DNA of 64,000 nucleotides from Nocardia suismassiliense (GCF_900269665.1 NZ_LT985361.1:3065704-3129703), one strand, 5' to 3'. Shown: positions 1-8,603, counted from the first letter of the stretch. The notes: a model not told the origin generated them from the letters alone. Made by a program: numbers and translations.

Positions 1-600
1 GCGCTGGAGGGTGGGGGCTATGGCGGTGATGAGGTCTTCGGCGGGGGGGGAGGCCATGGGTTCGATGGCGACGATTTTGCGGGCCATCAGGACTCCGATC
101 ATTTGGGAGCCGACGAGGGCTACGCGGAGGCGGCCGTCGTCGTGGGGGGTGGCGATGCGTTGGCGGACGCGTTCGAGGACGACCTCGAGGATGAACGAGC
201 GTGCCAGCGAGACGTCTCCGCCGGCGATGATGCTGCGGACCATCGCGACGATGCCGGGGCCTGCGGGGGAGTCCCAGACGCCGAGTACCGAACGCAGGAT
301 GGTTTCGCCGAGTTGGTCGAGTGGGGCGGCGTCGACGGCGGACAGGGTGAGTTCGGGGCTGACCGGTAACTGGACTACCGCGCCGAACAGTTCCTGTTTG
401 GTGCCGAAGTAGTGGTGTACCAAGGCGGGATCGACTCCCGCGTCGGAGGCGACGGCGCGGATGGACGTCTTGTCGAAGCCCGCCTCCGAGAACCGCGCTC
501 GCGCCGCCGCCAGGATCGCCTCGCGCGCACCGGACTGTCCTGGCCTGCGTCCCGAGCGGGCCGGACGATCCTCGCCGGGTGATCCGTTGGTCGCCGTCAC
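1..600 (-). CDS. TetR-family repressor, 3' end beyond window
   Basis: The frame starts with GTG (complement of 598-600) and stays open to base 1, giving 200 residues with the C-terminus missing. Residues about 25-70 form a TetR DNA-binding domain: REAILAAARARFSEAGFD, then TSIRAVASDAGVD, then LVHHYFGTKQELF. The rest is a helical ligand or dimer domain that cannot be assigned a ligand. Its start codon overlaps the stop of the ABC permease as GTGA, so it is the last gene of the exporter operon and probably translationally coupled. The natural inference is that it represses this operon through the dyad at 2185-2220 and is released by an exported compound. Confidence 0.88.
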   Translation of the reverse strand, partial: MTATNGSPGEDRPARSGRRPGQSGAREAILAAARARFSEAGFDKTSIRAVASDAGVDPALVHHYFGTKQELFGAVVQLPVSPELTLSAVDAAPLDQLGETILRSVLGVWDSPAGPGIVAMVRSIIAGGDVSLARSFILEVVLERVRQRIATPHDDGRLRVALVGSQMIGVLMARKIVAIEPMASPPAEDLITAIAPTLQR

Positions 601-1391
601 GGTGTGCGCCGCCGTAGCGTCGCCGCGCCCAGGCACAGCGCGACGATCGCGAACCCGGCGACGACTGCCAGGTCGCGCCACATCGCACCGGTGGCATCCG
701 GATGCACCGAAACCTGTTGCAGCGCATCGACGGCGTAGCTCAACGGCAGCACATTGCTGATCGCCTCCAACCAGCCGGGCAGCTCGCCGCGCGGAACGAG
801 CAAGCCGCACAGGAAGATCTGTGGCGCTACGACCACCGGCATGAACTGCACCGCCTGAAACTCGGTGCGCGCGAACGCACTTGCCAGCAGGCCGAGCGCG
901 ACACCACACACCGCGTCGACCACCGCGATCAGCACCACCCAGCCAGGGTTACCGGCCGAGTCGAGCCCGAGGAGGCCGAACGACACCAGGCAGGCGACCG
1001 CAGCCTGCGCCGCCGCGGCCAACGAGAACGCCGTGCCGTAGCCGCCGAGCAGGTCGAGTTTCGCCAGTGGCGTGGTGAGCAACCGCTCCAGCGTGCCCGA
1101 GGTGCGTTCGCGCTGCATGGCGATGGCGGTGATCAGGAACATCACGATGAACGGCAGGATGCCGAGCATGCTGATGCCGACGCGATCGAACAGCGACACC
1201 GGATTCAGCGGGTTGGTCGGGGTGTCGCGATAGATGAAGTACAGCAACGTCATCAGCAGCGCGGGGACCACCAGGATCATCGCGACGGTGCGGTGATCGT
1301 TGCGCAGCTGGCGCAGAATGCGGGTGGTCGTCGCGACGTAGGTGCGGAGGGTGGGCGTCCGCCGGGTGGCGGGCTCGAGTGTGCTGGTCAT
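597..1391 (-). CDS. ABC-2 type exporter permease (DrrB-like)
   Basis: This 264-residue protein has about six hydrophobic segments, starting with a long one near residues 38-55 (AMILVVPALLMTLLYFIY) followed by the loop and second segment ISMLGILPFIVMFLITAIAM. The phrase QRERTSGTLERLLTTPL is the typical ABC-2 permease motif between the second and third segments. It is the membrane partner of the ATPase that ends 52 bases upstream in the same operon. Homologues such as DrrB export drugs or lipids; the substrate here cannot be read from sequence. The stop overlaps the start of the TetR gene. Confidence 0.88.
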   Translation of the reverse strand: MTSTLEPATRRTPTLRTYVATTTRILRQLRNDHRTVAMILVVPALLMTLLYFIYRDTPTNPLNPVSLFDRVGISMLGILPFIVMFLITAIAMQRERTSGTLERLLTTPLAKLDLLGGYGTAFSLAAAAQAAVACLVSFGLLGLDSAGNPGWVVLIAVVDAVCGVALGLLASAFARTEFQAVQFMPVVVAPQIFLCGLLVPRGELPGWLEAISNVLPLSYAVDALQQVSVHPDATGAMWRDLAVVAGFAIVALCLGAATLRRRTP

Positions 1392-1443
1392 GGTTCCTGC
1401 CTGGTGTTCGACGATGCGTTGCGGTCTCGGGACGGGTCGGCGC

Positions 1444-2175
1444 TCATGCCGCGCGACCCGTGGTGATCAGCGTGAGGAACGCTCGTTCGAGGTTGTCCTC
1501 ACCGGTTTCGGCGCGCAGTTCGTCGGGGCTCAGCTGGGCGAGCAGATGACCGTCGCGCATCAGCAGCAGCCGGTCGCAGTGCTCGGCCTCGTCCATCACG
1601 TGGCTGGACACAACCAAAGTGGTGCCACCGGCGGCCAATTCGTGAAACTGCTTCCAAAGGTCCACGCGCAGCACGGGATCCAGCCCGACCGTCGGCTCGT
1701 CGAGCACCAAGAGCTCGGGCTGAGCGACCAGGGCGCAGGCCAGCGAGGCACGGGTCTTCTGTCCACCGGACAGTTCGTCACCGCGTTGATGCGCGTGTTC
1801 GGTGAGCCCGACAGCATTGATTGCCTCGTCGACGGCGCTGCGCTCACGCCCGTAGAGTGCGGCGAAATACGCCACGTTCTCGTGCACGCTGATGTCGGAG
1901 TAGATGCTCGGCGCCTGCGTGACATAACCGATGCGCCGCCTGAGCTCCGCCGCCCCGGCCGGTCGGCCCAGCGCCGAGATCTCCCCGGACTGCACGATCT
2001 GGGTGCCGACGATGCTCCGCATCAGCGTCGTCTTCCCGCACCCCGACGGACCGAGCAATCCGGTGATCGACCCGCGCGGAATCGTCAAGGAGACATCGTG
2101 CAGAACTTCCCGTCCGCCGCGCCGCACCGTCAGGTTCCGGACCTCGACAGCGGTTGATGAGGTGGTTTGCGACAT
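1444..2175 (-). CDS. ABC exporter ATP-binding subunit (DrrA-like)
   Basis: This 243-residue ATPase carries every ABC motif in order: Walker A GPSGCGKTT (about residue 42), Q-loop YVTQAPSIYSD, signature LSGGQKTR, Walker B LLVLDEPT with VGLDP, and the switch histidine in VVSSHVMDEAEHCD. This is the layout of CcmA/DrrA-type ATPases that pair with ABC-2 permeases. It is the first gene of a three-gene minus-strand operon (ATPase, permease, TetR). A GAGGCGAC ribosome-binding site lies just upstream of its ATG, directly next to the operator palindrome at 2185-2220. Expression is therefore probably controlled by the TetR protein of the same operon. Confidence 0.9.
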   Translation of the reverse strand: MSQTTSSTAVEVRNLTVRRGGREVLHDVSLTIPRGSITGLLGPSGCGKTTLMRSIVGTQIVQSGEISALGRPAGAAELRRRIGYVTQAPSIYSDISVHENVAYFAALYGRERSAVDEAINAVGLTEHAHQRGDELSGGQKTRASLACALVAQPELLVLDEPTVGLDPVLRVDLWKQFHELAAGGTTLVVSSHVMDEAEHCDRLLLMRDGHLLAQLSPDELRAETGEDNLERAFLTLITTGRAA

Positions 2176-2184
2176 GGTCGCCTC

Positions 2185-2220
2185 AATTCATCGAGTGTTG
2201 AATTCACTGTGTGATGAATT
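2185..2220. promoter_or_regulatory. Operator palindrome of the TetR/ABC operon
   Basis: A 36-base dyad reads AATTCATC - 6 bases - TGAATTCA - 6 bases - GATGAATT. The outer 8-mers are exact inverted repeats and the central 8-mer is itself a palindrome, so two overlapping operator copies are possible. It lies immediately upstream of the ATPase ribosome-binding site. A dyad of this kind next to an operon that contains its own TetR gene is the usual arrangement of an autoregulatory site; binding is inferred. Confidence 0.72.
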
Positions 2221-2299
2221 TAGCGCGAGCGCGCGACAAGGGCAAGACCTGCATGTTCGATTGCGGCGTGTCCAGTGATGTGAGCGGCTGATCCGCCGC

Positions 2300-3820
2300 T
2301 CAATGCCCGTGCCGCGGTGGTTCACCCACCGATCCGCCAGCTTCGACCACCACGAATTGGCCCATCATCCCTTGATCCTCATGCCACAGCAGATGGCAGT
2401 GATACATGTACGGGGTGTCCGGATCAGCGGGACCGTCGAACCGCATCGCCAACCGGACGGTGCTGTTCGGCGGGATGAAAACGGTGTCCTTCGGTCCGGT
2501 GAGTTCCGCGGGCGGCGGGCCGTCGTTTCGCCCGAGCACACGGAACTGCACGTCGTGAATGTGGAAGTTGTGCGGCATCCCGTCGTTGTTGTGCACGATC
2601 CACGTCTCGGCCGTGCCGCGCGTGACGGCCAGGTCGATGCGGTCCATGGCCATCGGCTTGCCGTTGATGCCCGCCATATTGATGTCGAAGCGGCGTTCCT
2701 GGACCGAGTCCGAACCGTCGGGGGTAGACGGGCGGGCAAGGGCCGCAGGCAGTTCCGGTGACGGGCGCAGTGTGTCGGCGGCGCGAAGCTCGAGAATATC
2801 GAAAGTGTCGTCACCGCCGGCGAAACGCTGAGTCCAGAAGTTCAATCCGGCGTCGAGTTTGTTGCTGCGCAACATCGTTCGCTCACCGGGTCGCACCCGT
2901 ACCACGATCTCGGCGCGCTCGCCCGGTGAAAGCTGCAAACGATCAAGCGCCAGCGGACTTTCCAGCAACCCGCCATCGGTCGCGATGAGCGAGAACTGAC
3001 GCTCGTCGTCGAAGCCGAAGGTGTAGACCCGCGCGGTGGACGCATTGAGCAGGCGCAGCCGGATCAGCTCGTCGCCGACCTCGCGGTAGGGCGTCAGCGT
3101 CCCGTTGACCATCGTCTGATCCCCGAGAAACCCGACATCACGGAACATCGCATGCGACAGATCGAGCTCGGCCCGACGGAATTTCACATCCTGCACAATG
3201 ATCGGCAGATCATCGACGCCGTAAGTGCTTGGCAGCGGCAAACTTTCGGATAGCTCGTCGTCGAGAAAGAACATCCCCGCGAGCCCACGCCGCACATGCT
3301 TCTCGGTCTCGCCGTGCGGATGCGGGTGATACCAGAGCGTCGCGGCAGGTTGATCGATCGTCCACCGAGGCGTCCACGCGGCACCCGCCTGCACCATCTG
3401 GTGCGGCCCACCATCCATCACCGCGGGTAAATGCATCCCGTGCCAGTGCACCGTCGACGCCTCGGGCAGCTGATTACGAACGGTGACCGCGACCTGCTCG
3501 CCGCGCCGGGCCCGTAGCGTCGGCCCGAGGTAGTTTCCGTTGAACCCCCAGGTCTCCGTCGCCTGTCCTGGCCGGAATTCGGTAACCCCCGTGCGCATTT
3601 CGAGCTCGAACTCGCGCGTGCCATCCGGCCGCACCGTCGACGGCGCCAACGGCGGAATCGCGAGCTGGTTGCCGAATTGCACGCGGCCGACAGTGTTCAC
3701 CACTGCGTTGACGTACACCACGCGGACACAGCCGCCGATCGCAAGCCCGAGCAATGCGACGAGCCCAGCGAGAATCAGGAACAACCGCCGCCACCTGCGC
3801 GGCCGGGAAACCGAAACCAT
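2300..3820 (-). CDS. Membrane-anchored or lipoprotein multicopper oxidase
   Basis: This 506-residue protein has three cupredoxin domains and four copper-ligand motifs: HWHGMH (residues 125-130), WYHPHPHG (about 163-170), HNFHIHDVQF, and YHCHLLWHEDQGMM near the C-terminus. The last supplies the type 1 copper cysteine and histidines. The N-terminus has basic residues followed by a hydrophobic stretch ending in IGGC, which may be a lipobox or an uncleaved anchor, so the enzyme acts outside the membrane. The layout resembles CueO/CotA-like phenol or metal oxidases. A copper-tolerance role is possible, but no copper regulator is adjacent, and the substrate is unknown. Confidence 0.88.
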   Translation of the reverse strand: MVSVSRPRRWRRLFLILAGLVALLGLAIGGCVRVVYVNAVVNTVGRVQFGNQLAIPPLAPSTVRPDGTREFELEMRTGVTEFRPGQATETWGFNGNYLGPTLRARRGEQVAVTVRNQLPEASTVHWHGMHLPAVMDGGPHQMVQAGAAWTPRWTIDQPAATLWYHPHPHGETEKHVRRGLAGMFFLDDELSESLPLPSTYGVDDLPIIVQDVKFRRAELDLSHAMFRDVGFLGDQTMVNGTLTPYREVGDELIRLRLLNASTARVYTFGFDDERQFSLIATDGGLLESPLALDRLQLSPGERAEIVVRVRPGERTMLRSNKLDAGLNFWTQRFAGGDDTFDILELRAADTLRPSPELPAALARPSTPDGSDSVQERRFDINMAGINGKPMAMDRIDLAVTRGTAETWIVHNNDGMPHNFHIHDVQFRVLGRNDGPPPAELTGPKDTVFIPPNSTVRLAMRFDGPADPDTPYMYHCHLLWHEDQGMMGQFVVVEAGGSVGEPPRHGH

Positions 3821-3906
3821 CTCCTGACGGTAGGAATCGAGCCCACCCCGTCACATCCGGAAGCGTCCCCATTTCGACCCTTGACTTCCGCCCCGCCACA
3901 CCAGGA

Positions 3907-4380
3907 TTACTCGCCGCTGAGTTCGGCGGCCGACTCGTGTCCGGCCGCGGCGGTACGCCGCAGGAAGTCCGCGATCAGTGCGAGCTCGGACTCGGTGTAT
4001 TGCTCGCACAGCTCGTCCATGCGACTGTTCATGCCGGAAAGCACCTGGTAGAGCTCGGTGTTGCGCTCGCGGGTGGCGCGAATGGTGACCGCGCGACGGT
4101 CGGTCGCGTCCGGGTCGCGCTCGCGGGTGATCCAGCCGCCGCGCTGCAGACGGTCGAGCACGCCGGTCATCGTCGCGGGATGCAGCCCGGCGAGTTTGGC
4201 GAGCGCGCTGGCGCTGAGCGGCCCGTGCCGGTCGACCAGTTCGAGGCAGGTCCAATCGACGTCCTTGAGTTCGACCTTGCCGCCGAACTGCCGGTTGAGC
4301 AGCGACAGCTGGGTGTTCAGGTCGCGCAGCGACTCCTTGACCGCGTTGGCCGAGCGTCGATGACGGCGAGCGTCCGCCAC
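3907..4380 (-). CDS. MarR-family transcriptional regulator
   Basis: The winged-helix core reads VDWTCLELVDRHGPLSASAL, LAGLHPATMTGVLDRLQRGG, then WITRERDPDATDRRAV. The last carries the DxxDRR wing motif of MarR proteins. An ATG five codons upstream (4393-4395) is in frame, but the bases just after it form a perfect AAGGAGGT ribosome-binding site placed correctly for the GTG at 4378-4380. That GTG is chosen as the start, giving about 157 residues. The gene is divergent from the NAD(P)-binding oxidoreductase at 4488, and the shared intergenic region holds the repeats at 4400-4434. It most likely represses that gene and itself. Confidence 0.87.
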   Translation of the reverse strand: MADARRHRRSANAVKESLRDLNTQLSLLNRQFGGKVELKDVDWTCLELVDRHGPLSASALAKLAGLHPATMTGVLDRLQRGGWITRERDPDATDRRAVTIRATRERNTELYQVLSGMNSRMDELCEQYTESELALIADFLRRTAAAGHESAAELSGE

Positions 4381-4399
4381 TGTTACCTCCTTCATATTG

Positions 4400-4434
4400 T
4401 ATGGGACTCATATTAGTTGATATGGTCCTCATAT
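4400..4434. promoter_or_regulatory. Direct-repeat operator between MarR gene and oxidoreductase
   Basis: Two near-identical 14-mers, TATGGGACTCATAT (4400-4413) and TATGGTCCTCATAT (4421-4434), lie 21 bases apart, which is two helical turns. Each is partly palindromic (ATAT ends). They occupy the short divergent intergenic region upstream of the regulator's ribosome-binding site. This is the expected place for a MarR dimer to control both genes. Confidence 0.6.
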
Positions 4435-4487
4435 GATACGGCGCTCGGACAAACAGGCGCCGCACCGATATCCCGAGAAGGAACACC

Positions 4488-5183
4488 ATGCGCATCACTG
4501 TTTTCGGAGCCAACGGACCCACCGGCCGCCTACTGACCGATCAGGCGCTCGCCGCCGGTCATGACGTCGTCGCGGTCACGCGCCGACCCGAAGATTTCCC
4601 GATCGACCACGACCGGCTGACCGTCTTCGGTGGCGATGTGCGGGAAGCGGATTCGGTACACATCGCCGTCGCGGGCGCCGACGCGGTGCTCTCCACGCTG
4701 GGCGTGCCCTACGGCAAGGAGCCGATCGACACCTACTCGGTCGGCGTCGCTAATATCGTCGCCGCCATGCGCCGCAACGACATTCGACGCATCGCCGTGG
4801 TGTCGTCGAGCGCCGTGGATCCGCAGCCGTTCACCGACGCCGGGTTCCTGTTCAACCGCGTGCTGCAGCCTTACATCGCGCGGGTGATGGGCAAAACGCT
4901 GTACGACGACATGCGACGGATGGAATCCCTGCTCGTCGCAACAGATCTCGACTGGACCATCGTGCGTTCGGGCGGCTTGTACGAACTGCCCGCCGTCACC
5001 GACTACCTGCTGGTCGAGGGCCATGCCGACAAGCGCTACACCGCCCGGGTCGACCTGGCGGCCGCCATGCTCCGGCTGCTCGATGACAACACGTTCGTGC
5101 GCAAGATCGTCAGCGTGGCGACGACAACGGACAACCCCAGCCTGCTCCAGTTGATCCGCGCTGAGGCATTGGGAAAGAGCTGA
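4488..5183 (+). CDS. NAD(P)-binding SDR-like oxidoreductase (NmrA/BVR-B type)
   Basis: This 231-residue protein begins with the Rossmann motif VFGANGPTGR, has GGDVREADSV and AVAGADAVLSTLG after the second and third strands, and VVSSSAV where the catalytic region of the extended SDR lies. It matches atypical SDRs of the NmrA/biliverdin-reductase-B group that bind NAD(P)H but often lack the canonical YxxxK. An AGAAGGAAC ribosome-binding site precedes the ATG. It is divergent from the MarR regulator, a common pairing for electrophile- or oxidant-responsive enzymes. The substrate is not identifiable. Confidence 0.84.
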   Translation: MRITVFGANGPTGRLLTDQALAAGHDVVAVTRRPEDFPIDHDRLTVFGGDVREADSVHIAVAGADAVLSTLGVPYGKEPIDTYSVGVANIVAAMRRNDIRRIAVVSSSAVDPQPFTDAGFLFNRVLQPYIARVMGKTLYDDMRRMESLLVATDLDWTIVRSGGLYELPAVTDYLLVEGHADKRYTARVDLAAAMLRLLDDNTFVRKIVSVATTTDNPSLLQLIRAEALGKS

Positions 5184-5199
5184 CAGCCCATGTGACTCA

Positions 5200-5224
5200 G
5201 GTCACAACGCCTACCTGTCACGTC
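5200..5224 (+). promoter_or_regulatory. Candidate ECF41-type promoter
   Basis: GGTCACA (5200-5206) is followed after 14 bases by CGTC (5221-5224), about 65 bases upstream of the flavoprotein start. ECF41 promoters are remembered as a TGTCACA-like -35 and a CGTC -10 element. The downstream operon ends with an ECF41 sigma gene, so self-regulation is plausible. The spacer looks somewhat short, so this remains a candidate. Confidence 0.35.
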
Positions 5225-5287
5225 TGCACGGGGTTGTTTGTCCCATGGTCGTCACCAACTCGGGTGACCCGATCATTGGAGCAACCC

Positions 5288-6484
5288 ATGAACCACCGGA
5301 TCGTCATCCTCGGCGCCGGCTACACCGGCCTGTTGACCGCCATGACGTTAGCCCGCCGCACCCGTGCGCTGAACATGCAGATCACGCTGGTCAACCCGTC
5401 GGCGCGATTCACCGAACGCCTCCGCATGCACCAGATCGCCGCCGGCCAGGAACTGCCCGACCATCGCATCACCGACATCCTCACCGGCACCGGCGTCGAA
5501 TTCGTCCAGGGCTGGGTCACTTCCATCGATCCGACCGCCCACCAGGTCATGGTCGACGAAACGAGGACACTGCCCTACGACGAATTGATCTATGCCCTCG
5601 GCAGCAGCACCGACACCAGCATCGTTCCCGGCGCCGCCGACCACGCCTGGACCCTCAACGATCCGAAAACCGCACACCGCTTCGCAGAACGTCTGAATGT
5701 CGTTACGGCCCAAGGCGGCACAGTCGCGGTCTGCGGTGCGGGCTTGACCGGCATCGAGGCCGCGGCCGAAATCGCCGCCGACCACCCGGGATTGCGCGTC
5801 ACGCTGATCAGCAACGGCGAACCCGGCGCCATGATGGGCGAGAAGGCCCGCGCCTACCTGCACCGCGCACTGGACCGCCTCGGCGTCACCCGCGAAATCG
5901 GCCAGGCCGTCACCAAGGTGCTGCCCGAGGCCGTCGAATTGGCCGACGGCACACTGATTCCCGCCGACCTGACGCTGTGGACCACCGGCGTGCGCGTCTC
6001 GCCACTGGCCGCGCAGGCCGGCATCGACACCGACGCGGGCGGCCGCATCGTGGTCGACGAGACCCTGCGCTCGGTCTCGCATCCGACGATCCGCGCCATC
6101 GGCGACGCCGCCTCGATCCGCTTGCCCTGGGGCCAGATTCACGGCACCTGCCAGAGCGGCATGCCGACGGCCGCCTACACCGCCGCGGCCATCACCAGGC
6201 AGCTGCGCGGCAAGCAGCCGAAACCGTTCCGCTTCGGCTACTTTCACCAGCCGGTCAGCCTCGGCCGCAACGACGGCGTCATCCAGTTCACCCGCTCGGA
6301 CGACACCCCCGGACGTTTCTACCTGACCGGACGCCTGGCGGCCGTCTACAAGGAATCGGTCAGCGCCAGCCCACTGCCGATGTTCCGGCTCAGCAGGCGA
6401 ATGAATCCCCCGGTCAAGCTGAGGGCAGGCCGTCAGGCCGTCACCCAGGACCGGGTGGTGCTTGGCAAAGCGGAACCTCATTGA
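5288..6484 (+). CDS. FAD-dependent pyridine-nucleotide oxidoreductase (NDH-2-like)
   Basis: The protein of 398 residues starts MNHRIVILGAGYTGLLTAM, with the FAD GxGxxG motif. It has a second dinucleotide motif VAVCGAGLTGIEAAAEIA near residue 145 and the FAD-contacting AIGDAA near residue 270. This is the two-dinucleotide-binding-domain architecture of NDH-2 and related reductases. Codons upstream of 5288 are open, but a GGAGC ribosome-binding site at about 5278 selects this ATG. The gene ends 13 bases before the sigma factor start, so the two are co-transcribed. In ECF41 loci such an oxidoreductase is the usual neighbour and regulatory target. Confidence 0.87.
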   Translation: MNHRIVILGAGYTGLLTAMTLARRTRALNMQITLVNPSARFTERLRMHQIAAGQELPDHRITDILTGTGVEFVQGWVTSIDPTAHQVMVDETRTLPYDELIYALGSSTDTSIVPGAADHAWTLNDPKTAHRFAERLNVVTAQGGTVAVCGAGLTGIEAAAEIAADHPGLRVTLISNGEPGAMMGEKARAYLHRALDRLGVTREIGQAVTKVLPEAVELADGTLIPADLTLWTTGVRVSPLAAQAGIDTDAGGRIVVDETLRSVSHPTIRAIGDAASIRLPWGQIHGTCQSGMPTAAYTAAAITRQLRGKQPKPFRFGYFHQPVSLGRNDGVIQFTRSDDTPGRFYLTGRLAAVYKESVSASPLPMFRLSRRMNPPVKLRAGRQAVTQDRVVLGKAEPH

Positions 6485-6497
6485 GGAGCATGACCCG

Positions 6498-7388
6498 ATG
6501 GTGAATCCGACGCCCGCGCAAGATCCGTTCCTCGAACACCGGCGACTCCTGTTCGCCACCGCGTACCGGATGCTGGGCACCGTCACCGACGCGGAGGACA
6601 TCCTCCAGGACACCTGGCTCAAATGGCACGACACCGATCAGACGACGGTGCGGCACCCCAAGTCCTACCTGGTCCGCACCGTCACCAACCTGGCGCTGAA
6701 CCGACTCACCTCCGCCCGGGCCACCCGCGAAAGCTACGTCGGCCCTTGGCTGCCCGAGCCGCTGCTCACCACGCCGAACATCGCCGAGGAGACCGAATTG
6801 GCCGACACCGTCTCCACCGCGATGCTGGTGGTGCTGGAAACCCTGAGCCCGATCGAACGCGCGGTCCTGGTGCTGCGTGAGGTGTTCGGCTACACCCACG
6901 CCGAGATCGCCGACACCCTCGACCGACCCGAACCGACCATCCGCCAGATCGCGCACCGGGCCCGCGCTCACGTGCAGGCCCGCCGCCCACGCTTCGACAC
7001 CGACAAGGATCAGCGCGATCACATCACCGCGCGGTTCATGGCGGCCTGTTCCGGCGGTGACCTCAACGCGCTGATGGATCTGCTCGCCCCCGACGTGACC
7101 TGCTGGTCCGACGGCGGCGGTGTGGTGACCGCGGCCCGACGACCTCTGCACGGTCCGGATCATGTGGCCCGCTGGACCCTCGGCGTGTTCGCCAAACCGA
7201 TCGTCGCTGGTTACGAGCTCGAGCCCACCTACCTCAACGGTGAACTCGGCGCAGTGGCCCGGATCGGTGGCCACCCGGTCGCGGCCTTCACCTACGACAT
7301 CGTCGACGGCCGCATCCAGAACCTGCGACTGCAGGTGAATCCGGGCAAGCTCAAAGGTCTTTCGCTGGGTCCCGACCTCGTCGGATGA
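6498..7388 (+). CDS. ECF41-group sigma factor with SnoaL-like C-terminal domain
   Basis: The first 175 residues hold sigma region 2 (AYRMLGTVTDAEDILQDTWL) and region 4 (LSPIERAVLVLREVFGYTHA, then EIADTLDRPEPTIRQIAHRA). A C-terminal NTF2/SnoaL-like domain follows. The three ECF41 hallmarks are visible: WLPEP in the linker, a DGGG motif (WSDGGGVV), and NPGKL (usually NPDKL) near the end. In this family the extension controls core binding and no anti-sigma factor is needed, which fits the absence of one here. The start chosen is the ATG at 6498, with GAGGAG at 6483-6488, although an in-frame ATG exists at 6462 inside the upstream gene. Confidence 0.9.
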   Translation: MVNPTPAQDPFLEHRRLLFATAYRMLGTVTDAEDILQDTWLKWHDTDQTTVRHPKSYLVRTVTNLALNRLTSARATRESYVGPWLPEPLLTTPNIAEETELADTVSTAMLVVLETLSPIERAVLVLREVFGYTHAEIADTLDRPEPTIRQIAHRARAHVQARRPRFDTDKDQRDHITARFMAACSGGDLNALMDLLAPDVTCWSDGGGVVTAARRPLHGPDHVARWTLGVFAKPIVAGYELEPTYLNGELGAVARIGGHPVAAFTYDIVDGRIQNLRLQVNPGKLKGLSLGPDLVG

Positions 7389-7416
7389 CCCGGCGCGCCC
7401 GCACCGAGGTCGGCCG

Positions 7417-7836
7417 TTGCCGTCCGTGATCGTTCTAGGCGGCACCGGGCTCGCCGATACCGGCGAGTTCGTCATCCGCGCGAGCCATTTCTGCGAGCGG
7501 CACGGCTTGGTCGTGATCGTCGCGATCGGTGAGTCCATCGTCGCGATCGGCGCCGGATTGGCCGGGGTGAAGATCACGCCGCAGCTGATCGTCACCATGC
7601 TGTCCGGTGGTGTCGCCCTGTATTTCCTCGGGCAGTTCTTCTTCCGCCTGGTCTTGAAGTTGCCGCGGCCGTGGATCCGGTTGGTCGCGGCCGCTGCCGT
7701 CGCGGCGACCACGCCCATCGGCGTCGTCTGGGTGTCGTGGGCGCAGTTGGCGGCGCTGGTCGCGGTCGGTTATCTCGCGGTGATCGCCGACGACCTGATC
7801 ACCTTGCGCAGTGGTCAGCACAGCTCCTACCTGTAG
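7417..7836 (+). pseudogene. LtrA-like membrane protein, C-terminal remnant
   Basis: The 139 codons encode HFCERHGLVVIVAIGESIVA followed by hydrophobic segments. This is the signature of low-temperature-requirement A (LtrA) proteins, which normally have about 400 residues and many membrane segments. Only the C-terminal third is present, the best start is a TTG without a clear ribosome-binding site, and the sigma factor gene ends only 28 bases upstream. The 5' two thirds therefore appear to be deleted. A short expressed membrane protein cannot be excluded. Confidence 0.62.
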
Positions 7837-7878
7837 ATCAGCGGGACGGCGCGGAACCTGTCGTAGCCGTCTTGGACA

Positions 7879-8502
7879 ATGGTGGTCGTGTGTGCCGATG
7901 AGCTGAACGTCGATCCGCCCGCCGCCGCCCGCCGTGTTCTGGGCGCCACTCTCTGGTCCGGGCCGGTCGGCGTCCGGATCGTCGAAGTCGAGGCTTACGG
8001 GGGTGATCCGGCCGGACCGTGGCCGGACCAGGCGTCGCATTCCGGGCGCGGGCGGACCAAGCGCAACGCGGTGATGTTCGGTCCGGCGGGGGTGCTGTAC
8101 GTGTACCTGAGCTACGGCATGCACATGTGCATCAACGTGACCAGCGGGCCGGACGGAACGGCGAGCGCGGTGCTGATCAGGTCGGGGGAGGTGGTCGCCG
8201 GAATCGAGGAGGCTCGCGCACGGCGCCTGCCCGCGCGGACCGACGCCGATTTGGCGAAGGGGCCGGGCAATCTCGGCAGCGCGCTGGGCATCACTTTGAA
8301 CGACTACGGAACTCCGCTGTTCGAACCGTCCGCGCCGATTCGGCTGGAACTCGCCGGCGCCCTCGACGAGGAGATCGCCAGCGGTCCCCGGGTCGGCGTG
8401 AGCACTGCCGCGGACCTGCCGTGGCGGTTCTGGCTGCCGTCCTCGCCCGCGGTCTCCACCTACCGGCGCAGTCCGCGAGCGCCGCGCGCCGAGGCGTCCT
8501 GA
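7879..8502 (+). CDS. mpg: 3-methyladenine DNA glycosylase (AAG/MPG family)
   Basis: This 207-residue protein fits the family length. It shows IVEVEAYGG with the catalytic glutamate and ASHSGRGRTKRN. It also has MFGPAGVLYVYLSYGMHMC and KGPGNLGSALGI, which form the DNA-binding and active-site pocket. The enzyme removes alkylated purines in base excision repair. Its place directly before tyrS is the same as in mycobacteria (Rv1688-Rv1689). The ribosome-binding site before the ATG is weak, and an in-frame GTG lies just downstream, so the exact start is uncertain. Confidence 0.92.
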   Translation: MVVVCADELNVDPPAAARRVLGATLWSGPVGVRIVEVEAYGGDPAGPWPDQASHSGRGRTKRNAVMFGPAGVLYVYLSYGMHMCINVTSGPDGTASAVLIRSGEVVAGIEEARARRLPARTDADLAKGPGNLGSALGITLNDYGTPLFEPSAPIRLELAGALDEEIASGPRVGVSTAADLPWRFWLPSSPAVSTYRRSPRAPRAEAS

Positions 8503-8603
8503 AGTTCGGCAAGGCGCGTAATTCGCTCGACCAGCGGCGGGTACAGCCGACACACTGAGGCGCACTCGAGCCACCAATTACCCGTGCGGAAAGATGGGAC
8601 AGC

